Position numbers and translations under genes: made by a program. A stretch of DNA of 64,000 nucleotides. Origin: JAGQVA01 sp041391725 (GTDB lineage Bacteria > Bacteroidota > Bacteroidia > J057). The stretch covers positions 1-64,000 of the forward strand of contig JAWKNL010000028.1 of the NCBI GenBank assembly GCA_041391725.1, read 5' to 3'. How positions within the stretch are numbered: the stretch's first letter is position 1; every line of letters begins with the position of its first letter. This document shows, one piece after another, positions 18,774-25,871 of this stretch. Under the pieces are notes generated by a model, which had not been told where the DNA came from, did no database searches, and was given only the letters and a program-made list of their open reading frames with translations.

Positions 18774-19385
18774 ATGTCACCCTTTGCTTCCTATCTCACC
18801 CTGGGATTTCAGCACATTTCTGACCTGGAAGGATATGACCATATACTTTTTCTGATTGCCCTTTGCGCGGTTTACCGGTTAAAGCAGTGGAAGGATATTC
18901 TGATTTTAGTGACGGCTTTTACCGTAGGCCATTCCTTTTCTCTGGGGATTGCGACTTTCACGCGGCTGAATATGGAAACACAACTGGGAGCAGGTATTTC
19001 GCTTTCGGGTGTGATTGAGTTTTTGATTCCGGTAACCATTTTTCTTACGGCCATCTCCAACGTAATCCGCAATCAGGAAACACTTACGCCTGCAAAAATG
19101 CGCATTCAGTATATGGCCGCCGCTTTTTTCGGACTCATTCACGGTTTGGGTTTCAGCAATTATCTTCAGATGATATTGGGGCGGGAGGAAAGCCTGTTTA
19201 CACCCTTGCTGGCGTTTAATCTGGGGCTGGAACTGGGACAGGTTATGATTGTGGGCATACTGATGTTGATTACCTGGATTTTTCTCGATTATCGCCGTAT
19301 GGCTCACCGTGACTGGATTTTGTTTGTGTCTGGTGCTGCAGCCGGAGTAGCGGTAGTCCTGATGATAAACACCCGGTTCTGGTAA
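18774..19385 (+). CDS. HupE/UreJ-like membrane protein
   Basis: A 203-residue protein with six or seven transmembrane helices. The motif FQHISDLEGYDHILFL (residues 12-27) and AFTVGHSFSLG are the His/Asp-rich hallmarks of HupE/UreJ proteins, some of which transport nickel. A second motif FFGLIHGLGFSNYL lies in the middle. Since no hydrogenase or urease genes are nearby, a general divalent-metal role is more likely than a dedicated one, but that is inference. Confidence 0.8.
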   Translation: MSPFASYLTLGFQHISDLEGYDHILFLIALCAVYRLKQWKDILILVTAFTVGHSFSLGIATFTRLNMETQLGAGISLSGVIEFLIPVTIFLTAISNVIRNQETLTPAKMRIQYMAAAFFGLIHGLGFSNYLQMILGREESLFTPLLAFNLGLELGQVMIVGILMLITWIFLDYRRMAHRDWILFVSGAAAGVAVVLMINTRFW

Positions 19386-19396
19386 ACGGAAAATAA

Positions 19397-19404
19397 TATA
19401 TTTG
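19397..19404 (+). promoter_or_regulatory. Candidate -7 promoter element for the GH13 gene
   Basis: TATATTTG matches TAnnTTTG exactly. It covers the upstream TTG that could otherwise be taken as a start, supporting the ATG at 19423 as the true start. Confidence 0.5.
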
Positions 19405-19422
19405 CCCGGCTATCTTTTAATT

Positions 19423-21072
19423 ATGAAGAAACACTGGTGGAAAGAAGGGGTAATTTATCAGATATACCCCCGTAGTTTTTGCGATTCAAATGGCGACGGT
19501 ATCGGCGACCTCAACGGTATCAGAAGCCAGCTCTCATGGCTGAAAAACCTCGGAGTGGAAATTGTGTGGCTAAGCCCTGTTTATCAATCTCCCAATGATG
19601 ACAACGGTTATGATATCAGCGATTATTACCGGATCATGGACGAGTTTGGAACCATGGAAGATTTTGAACATTTGCTGGCCGAAGTTCACAGCCAGGGAAT
19701 GAAACTGGTAATGGATCTGGTGGTCAATCATACCTCTGACGAACATTTCTGGTTTCAGGAGTCTAAAAAATCAAAAGACAATCCCTATCGTAATTATTAT
19801 ATCTGGCGCCCACCGCTTAATGGCGGGCTACCCAATAACTGGAAGTCATTTTTTAGCGGAAGCGCATGGGAATGGGATGAAAATACGGGTGAATATTACC
19901 TTCATCTTTTCTCCCGAAAACAACCTGATCTGAACTGGGACAATCCGGAAGTAAGGCAGGAAGTTTACCGTCTGATGCGCTTCTGGCTGGATAAGGGAAT
20001 TGATGGGTTCAGAATGGATGTTATTCCCTTTATTTCCAAACCGGAGGGTCTTCCTGACAAAGATTGGGCAAATATGCCCGACTATGGCGTCGCTTACGCC
20101 AATGGTCCCCGTGTACATGAGTATATAAAGGAAATGCATCGCGAAGTACTCAGCCACTACGATATCATGACAATCGGCGAAGGGGTCGGCATATCTGCAG
20201 AAATGGCCAATCTTTACGTTGGCGATGACAGGGGAGAGCTGAATATGATTTTCCACTTTGATCATATGTTTATAGACCATGGGCAGGGGGGGCGAATGGA
20301 TCCTGTGGGATATAGTCTAAATGATTTTCTGGCAGTATTTGAGCGATGGGAAAAAGCCCTGGGAGAAAAAGGGTGGGGGAGTATATATCTCGGAAATCAC
20401 GACTTCCCGCGAATGGTGAGCCGTTTTGGTGATGATGGGAAATACTGGGAGAAATCAGCCAAAATGCTTGCAACGCTGGTGCTCACCCGAAAAGGAACAC
20501 CCTGTATTTATCAGGGAGATGAAATGGGTATGACCAATACCCCGTTTGCCTCAATAGCCGAATACCGCGACATTGAAATTCTCAATGCATGGAAACAACT
20601 GAAAAAAGAAGAAGGGGATGAAAAAAAATTTCTCTCCACAGCCCTTCGCCAGGCACGCGACCACGCCCGCACCCCTATGCAATGGACAGATGGAGATTAT
20701 GCCGGATTTTCAACCCATGAACCCTGGATCAGGGTTAACAGTAATGTGGACAAGATCAATGCAGGTATTCAGATGAAGGATGAAAATTCTGTTTATCACT
20801 ATTACAGAAACCTGATTGGGCTGAGAAAACAATACAACGCATGGATATACGGCGAAACTACTGTAATTCCGACAGGGAATGAGGACATTTACGCCTATAT
20901 CCGCACCCTGGCCGATCAGGAATTTCTGATAATGCTGAATTTCTCAGGTAAACAGTCCCGCCACAGCGTTTTTGCAACAGAAGGTGAAATGATTTTGAAC
21001 AATTACCCGGCGGGCGGGTACGACAGCATGGAGCTCAGGCCGTGGGAAGCGGTGATAGTGAAGTTGAAATAA
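19423..21072 (+). CDS. GH13 alpha-glucosidase (oligo-1,6-glucosidase type)
   Basis: A 549-residue cytoplasmic protein starting MKKHWWKEGVIYQIYPRSF. Conserved GH13 regions are in order: DLVVNHTSD, the nucleophile Asp in GFRMDVI, the acid/base Glu in TIGEGVG, and the transition-state Asp in LGNHDFPR. QPDLNWDNPEVR is typical of oligo-1,6-glucosidase and trehalulose-type enzymes. There is no signal peptide, so it probably acts on imported isomaltose or maltose-type sugars. The gene stands alone without a transporter or regulator. The polyphosphate-glucokinase-like gene at 39.4 kb could use the glucose released. Confidence 0.9.
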   Translation: MKKHWWKEGVIYQIYPRSFCDSNGDGIGDLNGIRSQLSWLKNLGVEIVWLSPVYQSPNDDNGYDISDYYRIMDEFGTMEDFEHLLAEVHSQGMKLVMDLVVNHTSDEHFWFQESKKSKDNPYRNYYIWRPPLNGGLPNNWKSFFSGSAWEWDENTGEYYLHLFSRKQPDLNWDNPEVRQEVYRLMRFWLDKGIDGFRMDVIPFISKPEGLPDKDWANMPDYGVAYANGPRVHEYIKEMHREVLSHYDIMTIGEGVGISAEMANLYVGDDRGELNMIFHFDHMFIDHGQGGRMDPVGYSLNDFLAVFERWEKALGEKGWGSIYLGNHDFPRMVSRFGDDGKYWEKSAKMLATLVLTRKGTPCIYQGDEMGMTNTPFASIAEYRDIEILNAWKQLKKEEGDEKKFLSTALRQARDHARTPMQWTDGDYAGFSTHEPWIRVNSNVDKINAGIQMKDENSVYHYYRNLIGLRKQYNAWIYGETTVIPTGNEDIYAYIRTLADQEFLIMLNFSGKQSRHSVFATEGEMILNNYPAGGYDSMELRPWEAVIVKLK

Positions 21073-21074
21073 TT

Positions 21075-21105
21075 TTTGGCTTTGATTCGAATTTTCGTAT
21101 CATTG
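21075..21105 (+). promoter_or_regulatory. Candidate promoter TTTG-N19-TATCATTG
   Basis: TTTG at 21075-21078, 19 bases, then TATCATTG at 21098-21105 (one mismatch to TAnnTTTG). The predicted transcript start lies only a few bases before the ATG at 21113, leaving 21155 as the start with a normal leader. Confidence 0.4.
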
Positions 21106-21112
21106 GTTCATT

Positions 21113-21952
21113 ATGCCAAGAAAACACAATCAGACAGATGTCCCCGGGGGACAGATGTCCAATCCGCACGACCGGTTTTTTAAGCACACCTTCAACGATC
21201 CTGAAAAAGTTCTGGGCACGCTGGAAGGCGCACTTTCACCGGCACTTTTTGCCCGACTCCGGCCCGAAACCCTTCGCCCGGTGGATACCCGCTATGTTGA
21301 TCCGCGACTGAAGGAGTACTTCTCTGATCTGGTGTACACCTGCCTCACCCGGGAAGATGTGCCCGTATGGATCTCCTTTCTTTTCGAACACAAGAGTTAT
21401 CCGGTAGAGTATCCCCATTTGCAGATTCTCGAAGGGCTGCCCGGATTGGAGAAAGTGGCCGGCGGGTATGCCTTTTTTTACACGATATTCGTATATTTAC
21501 TCAACGGATCGAAAATCAATTTTGAGAAGGTCATGAAAAGCATGTACAACCTCATACCGGAAGAATGGGTGGAGATGTATGAAGATTCACCTGCGATGGA
21601 GCTGATTCGCAGGGGCCGGGAGGAGACCCGTGCCGAAGCCGAGGCAAAACTTGCCGAAGCAGAGCGGGAAATCGCTGCTGCGCGCTACAGCGCAGCGATA
21701 GAAGCAAAGGAGAAAGCCGAAGCCCGGAGAAAGGAGACCGAAGCCCGTCAACAAGCCAGAGAAAAATCCCGTGAAAAGGCGGTGGCTATAAAAAAAGCGA
21801 TCGCAACTCAAAAAAAAGCGGAAGCAGAGAAAAGATTTGCCATTCAGAAGATGCTTGAGGCTGGAATCGAAAAATCATCCATAGCCACATTTCTCGGCCT
21901 GAGCCGCCAAAAACTGGCCGCCTATATCAGATTAATAAATAATGAGCAATAA
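21113..21952 (+). CDS. Rpn-family PD-(D/E)XK protein, internally shortened
   Basis: A 279-residue protein of the recombination-promoting nuclease/transposase-31 family. The start PHDRFFKHTFNDPE and the PD-(D/E)XK core are intact: Asp in YFSDLVY and the ExK of FEHKSYP. After LQILEG the text jumps straight to the C-terminal IFVYLLNGSKINFEK part; the usual middle section (the IPIVLYHG region) is absent. A long charged coiled coil rich in AEAE/REE follows, then a DNA-binding-like tail IATFLGLSRQKLAAYIRL. Two starts are possible: 21113, or 21155 (MSNPHDRFF), which is closer to the family start. Likely mobile-element related. Activity uncertain. Confidence 0.75.
   Translation: MPRKHNQTDVPGGQMSNPHDRFFKHTFNDPEKVLGTLEGALSPALFARLRPETLRPVDTRYVDPRLKEYFSDLVYTCLTREDVPVWISFLFEHKSYPVEYPHLQILEGLPGLEKVAGGYAFFYTIFVYLLNGSKINFEKVMKSMYNLIPEEWVEMYEDSPAMELIRRGREETRAEAEAKLAEAEREIAAARYSAAIEAKEKAEARRKETEARQQAREKSREKAVAIKKAIATQKKAEAEKRFAIQKMLEAGIEKSSIATFLGLSRQKLAAYIRLINNEQ
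21139..21153. repeat. Perfect inverted repeat next to the second start codon
   Basis: TGTCCCC-G-GGGGACA, 7-base arms with a single central base, ends one base before the ATG at 21155. A GACAGATGTCC direct repeat flanks it. It may form an operator; as a stem the one-base loop is too tight without opening two pairs. Confidence 0.45.
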
Positions 21953-21954
21953 GA

Positions 21955-22542
21955 TTAAGATTTTGACTTTTCCGAAGGAAACTGAACAGAAATTTGGTTC
22001 AGCTCCTCCGGTTTGTTGAAACTTGTCAAATCCGACGGCTCTTCGGGAACTATGAGGTGGATATCAGATTGGAGTAATACACTCCGGGGACTCTGATTGT
22101 GGTAGAAAAACACTTCTCTGATGGTGGGGATAATCGCGGGTTCCCAAATCGCTGCCAGCGGCTGGATATAGCCGGTTTCATCTGAAAAAACCGTCGCAGG
22201 TAAATGGGGTTTCCTTTGTTGAATCAACTGTCTGATTGTCTGGGCAGAGAGCATAGGCATATCACATGCCAGCACCAGCCACGCCGAATTTTCATCCGTT
22301 TCAAATGCAGACAAAATCGCACCCAGCGGGCCTGTGCCGGGATAATGATCTACGATCACCGGGTAATCTCCTAACCCGGCAGCCTGATCCGCTCGGCAGG
22401 AGATATAAACCGAATCAAGTCCCGCTGCTTTCATCAGATGAAATATATGTTCGCGCAAAGGAAGCGTGTGCAGTTGGATCCTGCCTTTATCTTTTCCCAT
22501 CCGGGTACTTCTTCCTCCTGCCAGAACCAGTCCTTTCAGCAT
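21955..22542 (-). CDS. mobA: Molybdenum cofactor guanylyltransferase MobA
   Basis: A 195-residue nucleotidyltransferase. The N-terminal LAGGRSTRMGKDKG is the GTP-binding signature of MobA. The central VDHYPGTGPLGAI and LACDMPML carry the conserved Gly-rich loop and the metal-binding Asp. MobA attaches GMP to molybdenum-molybdopterin, giving the bis-MGD form used by DMSO-reductase-family enzymes. It follows moaC by 4 bases, so the two form an operon. It is convergent with the Rpn gene, two bases away. Confidence 0.9.
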   Translation of the reverse strand: MLKGLVLAGGRSTRMGKDKGRIQLHTLPLREHIFHLMKAAGLDSVYISCRADQAAGLGDYPVIVDHYPGTGPLGAILSAFETDENSAWLVLACDMPMLSAQTIRQLIQQRKPHLPATVFSDETGYIQPLAAIWEPAIIPTIREVFFYHNQSPRSVLLQSDIHLIVPEEPSDLTSFNKPEELNQISVQFPSEKSKS

Positions 22543-22546
22543 GGTA

Positions 22547-23035
22547 TCAGGGGTTTGTGCGAAAAAAATCTTTTTTACCTCCTGTTTTTTCCATCAGCAG
22601 GGTTTCCCTTATGATGATATCATGTGAAAGTGCCTTGCACATGTCGTAAACCGTAAGCGCTGCAACGCTGGCTCCGGTAAGTGCCTCCATTTCTACGCCT
22701 GTCTTGGCATACACACTGGCAGTACAATCGACAACGATTTCTTCCTGGTCATTGACGGATATTTCGACAGAGACATGGTCCAGCCCGATCGGATGACACA
22801 GCGGGATGAGTTCGCCCGTTTTTTTTGCTGCCATAATGCCTGCGATAATGGCAGTCTGAAAAACGGGGCCTTTGGGTACCATAATTTCATCACCCGAAAG
22901 TTTTGCCAAAATTTCCTTTCCCACAATCACAATGCTCCTGGCTCGGGCTGTTCTTCGGGTAGGGTTTTTTTGTCCGACATCCACCATGGCCGGGTTGCCG
23001 GAATCGCCAATATGGGTGAATTTTTTTTCTTCCAT
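22547..23035 (-). CDS. moaC: Cyclic pyranopterin monophosphate synthase MoaC
   Basis: A 162-residue protein with the complete MoaC signature: TRRTARARSIV, IPLCHPIGLDHV (His of the active site) and TGVEMEALTGASVAALTVYD. It catalyses formation of cyclic pyranopterin monophosphate, the second part of the first molybdopterin step after MoaA. MoaA, MoaD and MoaE are not in the window. It is divergent from moeA, 60 bases apart. Confidence 0.95.
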   Translation of the reverse strand: MEEKKFTHIGDSGNPAMVDVGQKNPTRRTARARSIVIVGKEILAKLSGDEIMVPKGPVFQTAIIAGIMAAKKTGELIPLCHPIGLDHVSVEISVNDQEEIVVDCTASVYAKTGVEMEALTGASVAALTVYDMCKALSHDIIIRETLLMEKTGGKKDFFRTNP

Positions 23036-23095
23036 TCGGTAAAGTTACCTGATGATGGCTAACTTTCCACCCAAACCAGAGAAATCCTTATCACA

Positions 23096-24340
23096 ATGAT
23101 TTCAGTTGATGTTGCAACCCATATTGTGCAGTCGCACCTGTTATTGCTGCCCGAAGTCTCCTCGGGGCTTCTGGATTCACACGGAAAAGTATTGAGAGAA
23201 AGTCTGCTGGCAGACCGGGACTTTCCTCCATTTAACCGTGTGATGATGGATGGCATAGCCATTCGCTATGAGACCTTTGCCTCTGGAATCAGGGTGTTTC
23301 CTGTTGAGGAGACACTTGCAGCGGGCGGAGAGGCCGTTTCGCTGACCAATCCCGGCCATTGTATTGAAGTAATGACCGGAGCCGTCCTGCCCGAAGGTAC
23401 GGATACGGTGATAAGATACGAAGACCTGGAATTTGGCAGGGAAGAAACCCCTCCGGTGGTGAAAATAGTCATGGATCGGGTAAAACACGGGCAAAATGTA
23501 CATTGGCAGGGTAGCGATCACCTGAGCGGTTCGGTGCTGATCGAAAAAGGCGTTAAGATCGGTGCCCCCGAAATCGGTGTGGCCGCTTCCATTGGCAAAA
23601 CGAATATTCAGGTATCCTCACAACCCCGGGTCGCCGTCGTTTCTACCGGAGATGAAATCGTACAGGTGAATGAGACCCCCCTGCGGCATCAGATCCGCTC
23701 TTCCAATGGCGAGGTGCTGGTGGTCTCTCTCAGGGAAATGGGCATTTTCCCCGATAGATTTCATATTGGCGACAGCGAAGCAGCCGTAAACCAGATGATA
23801 AGTGAATTGCTCAAACAATATGAGGTAATCATTTTGTCTGGCGGTGTTTCCAAGGGTAAATTTGACTTTATTCCCGACGCTTTGGAAAAGCAGGGGGTGG
23901 TAAAGCATTTTCACCAGGTCGCACAAAGACCCGGGAAGCCTTTCTGGTTTGGCGTAAAAGGAGAAAACGAACGCATTGTGTTTGCGCTTCCCGGCAATCC
24001 GGTCTCTACCTTTGTTAATTTTGTCAGATACGTAAAACCCTGGCTGGAAAGAAGTCTGGGGCTTCCCGCTGCTATGCCTATGTATGCGACACTGGCCGAA
24101 CCCATTTTTTTTGGACCGGAACTTACTTTTTTTCTTCAGGTAAAAATTGAAGCCGGAGAGGATGGGCATTTATTTGCCGTTCCGGTGAAAGCAAATGGCA
24201 GCGGGGATCATGGAAGTCTGCTGTACGGCAATGGATTTCTGGAACTGCCTCCGGAGCGAAGTGAATTTCTGCCGGGCGAAAACTACCCTTTGTGGTTGTA
24301 CAGATCGTTGACAGGAATGGCGAGCGGGGAAATGATGTAA
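23096..24340 (+). CDS. moeA: Molybdopterin molybdotransferase MoeA
   Basis: A 414-residue protein. The MoeA motifs are visible: FPPFNRVMMDGIA near residue 43, MTGAVLPEGTDTVIRYED, STGDEIV (about residue 183), ILSGGVSKGKFDF and FALPGNPVSTFVN. MoeA inserts molybdate into adenylylated molybdopterin. It is divergent from moaC-mobA and convergent with modCB, so the Mo genes form one island in three transcripts. Confidence 0.95.
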   Translation: MISVDVATHIVQSHLLLLPEVSSGLLDSHGKVLRESLLADRDFPPFNRVMMDGIAIRYETFASGIRVFPVEETLAAGGEAVSLTNPGHCIEVMTGAVLPEGTDTVIRYEDLEFGREETPPVVKIVMDRVKHGQNVHWQGSDHLSGSVLIEKGVKIGAPEIGVAASIGKTNIQVSSQPRVAVVSTGDEIVQVNETPLRHQIRSSNGEVLVVSLREMGIFPDRFHIGDSEAAVNQMISELLKQYEVIILSGGVSKGKFDFIPDALEKQGVVKHFHQVAQRPGKPFWFGVKGENERIVFALPGNPVSTFVNFVRYVKPWLERSLGLPAAMPMYATLAEPIFFGPELTFFLQVKIEAGEDGHLFAVPVKANGSGDHGSLLYGNGFLELPPERSEFLPGENYPLWLYRSLTGMASGEMM

Positions 24341-24343
24341 ACC

Positions 24344-24366
24344 ATGATAAAACCTGTTTTTATCAT
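24344..24366. terminator. Likely bidirectional terminator between moeA and modC
   Basis: ATGATAAAA-CCTGT-TTTTATCAT: a perfect 9-base stem with a 5-base loop and A/T runs on both sides, between two convergent genes. It includes the modC stop codon. The stem is AT-rich, so efficiency is uncertain. Confidence 0.5.
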
Positions 24367-25190
24367 TCATTGAAATCTGTACACAGTTTTATCCCGACCA
24401 TTTCACCTATCGCATATTCTCTTTTCGCCGGAATGGTAATGATTTGTTGTCCAAGCCATACACATATTTTACCCGGAGCGGGAATGCTCACTACTTCTGC
24501 AAAGATTTCGTGTTCTCCTCCCAATAGCGAAACGGGTGTGCCACTATAGGTAATTTTTCCCTTGTCCAGCATGATTACCTCATCGGCCAGTCTGGCGACT
24601 TCTGCCGGGTCGTGAGATACCAGCAGGGTCGTGCAGCTCAGTTTCTGCTGAAACAATTTCAGATCGCGCTGAAGTTGCACTCTTAGTTCGTTGTCAAGCG
24701 AGGACAAAGGTTCATCAAGCAAAAGTACAGCGGGTTTCCTGAGAAATACCCTGGCCAGTGCGACGCGCTGCTGCTGTCCGCCTGAAAGGCGGGAGGGCCG
24801 GTGTTTTTCCAGCCCGGTCAGGCGCATTTCTTCTATCAGCTTTTTTATTTCCTGAGAAGGGACCTGTTTACCTGCGGCAAAACGTAGGTTCTCCCAGACA
24901 TTCATATGCGGAAAAAGCCCATAGTCCTGAAATACCATTCCCACTGACCGCTTTTGTGTAGGCAAAACGATTTTTCTGGCCTGATCAAACCATACTTCTT
25001 GTCCCCATATTACCCTGCCGGTTTCGGGTGGCATCAACCCGGCGATCATTTTTAGCAGGCTGGTTTTTCCTGCTCCCGACGGGCCCATGATGGCCAGTAC
25101 TTTTCCTGCTTCCAGGCGAAACCGAACCTCAAGGTGGTATTTTTCACCTGGTCCGGCCAGGGGCTTGGTTATATCAATGGAAAGATTCAA
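24363..25190 (-). CDS. modC: Molybdate ABC transporter ATPase ModC
   Basis: A 275-residue ABC ATPase: Walker A GPSGAGKTS, Q-loop VFQDYGLFPHMNV, signature LSGGQQQRVALAR, Walker B LLLDEPLSSLD and H-loop LVSHD. The C-terminal 60 residues form a short TOBE/MOP-like domain (IFAEVVSIPAPGKICVWLG) as in ModC. It overlaps modB by 4 bases (ATGA), indicating coupled translation. Its pairing with a ModB-type permease beside moeA makes molybdate the best substrate; tungstate is possible. Confidence 0.9.
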   Translation of the reverse strand: MNLSIDITKPLAGPGEKYHLEVRFRLEAGKVLAIMGPSGAGKTSLLKMIAGLMPPETGRVIWGQEVWFDQARKIVLPTQKRSVGMVFQDYGLFPHMNVWENLRFAAGKQVPSQEIKKLIEEMRLTGLEKHRPSRLSGGQQQRVALARVFLRKPAVLLLDEPLSSLDNELRVQLQRDLKLFQQKLSCTTLLVSHDPAEVARLADEVIMLDKGKITYSGTPVSLLGGEHEIFAEVVSIPAPGKICVWLGQQIITIPAKREYAIGEMVGIKLCTDFNE

Positions 25191-25855
25191 AATAGCCTGG
25201 ATTGATTTTCCCTGGAAAAAAAATAAACGCCGGCAAGTAGCGCCACCGATATACCCAAAAGTGCCAGCGCATACTGATTGGCCGTTTGGTAGTGCAATGA
25301 CGTCATGGCTTCAAAAAGGGCAATGGATGCGACTTTGGTCTCGCCTGGCACACTTCCGCCGACCATCAGTACCAGCCCGAATTCGCCCATGGTATGGGCA
25401 AAAGCCATCATAATTCCGGCAATCACCGAATTGCGGATGTTGGGTAACAAAACATGCAGGTAGGTCTGCCATCTCGATTTTCCCAATGTAAATGCGGCCT
25501 CTGTATAACTTAGCGGGAGCCCTTCCAGTGCAGAAATCACCGGATTAGCCATAAATGGCAGACTGAAAACCAGTGAACCCAGCACCAGTCCGCCAAAACT
25601 GAAAGCCACCCGAAAGTGAAACCATGATTCGAGCAGCCTGCCTGCCCATGCATCGGGCCGGAATGCCACAAGCAGATAAAAGCCCAGCACCGTAGGTGGA
25701 AGCACCAGCGGAAGGCTGATGAGCGCTTTGATCAGTGGTCTGAGCCGGTAGCCGTGAAAATGAAGCAGGTATATCCCCGGCAACCCCAGCATTGCCAGGC
25801 TTCCGGTGGTAATCAGGGCCAGTTTCAGACTCAGAATAAAGGGCTGCCAAACCAT
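25187..25855 (-). CDS. modB: Molybdate ABC transporter permease ModB
   Basis: A 222-residue protein with five or six transmembrane helices. The EAA loop is EAAFTLGKSRWQTYLHVLLPNIRNSV, and AHTMGEFGLVLMVGGSVPGET is the strongly conserved ModB segment. It forms the membrane channel with ModC. The expected periplasmic binding protein ModA is absent next to it: the upstream gene begins 16 bases away and is unrelated. Confidence 0.9.
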   Translation of the reverse strand: MVWQPFILSLKLALITTGSLAMLGLPGIYLLHFHGYRLRPLIKALISLPLVLPPTVLGFYLLVAFRPDAWAGRLLESWFHFRVAFSFGGLVLGSLVFSLPFMANPVISALEGLPLSYTEAAFTLGKSRWQTYLHVLLPNIRNSVIAGIMMAFAHTMGEFGLVLMVGGSVPGETKVASIALFEAMTSLHYQTANQYALALLGISVALLAGVYFFSRENQSRLF

Positions 25856-25871
25856 TTGGCAAAATTAGGGA

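Noticed and set aside
24344..24366. Idea that the moeA/modC hairpin is a molybdate riboswitch
   Set aside because: It is a simple AT-rich stem between convergent genes, downstream of both coding regions; a terminator explains it.
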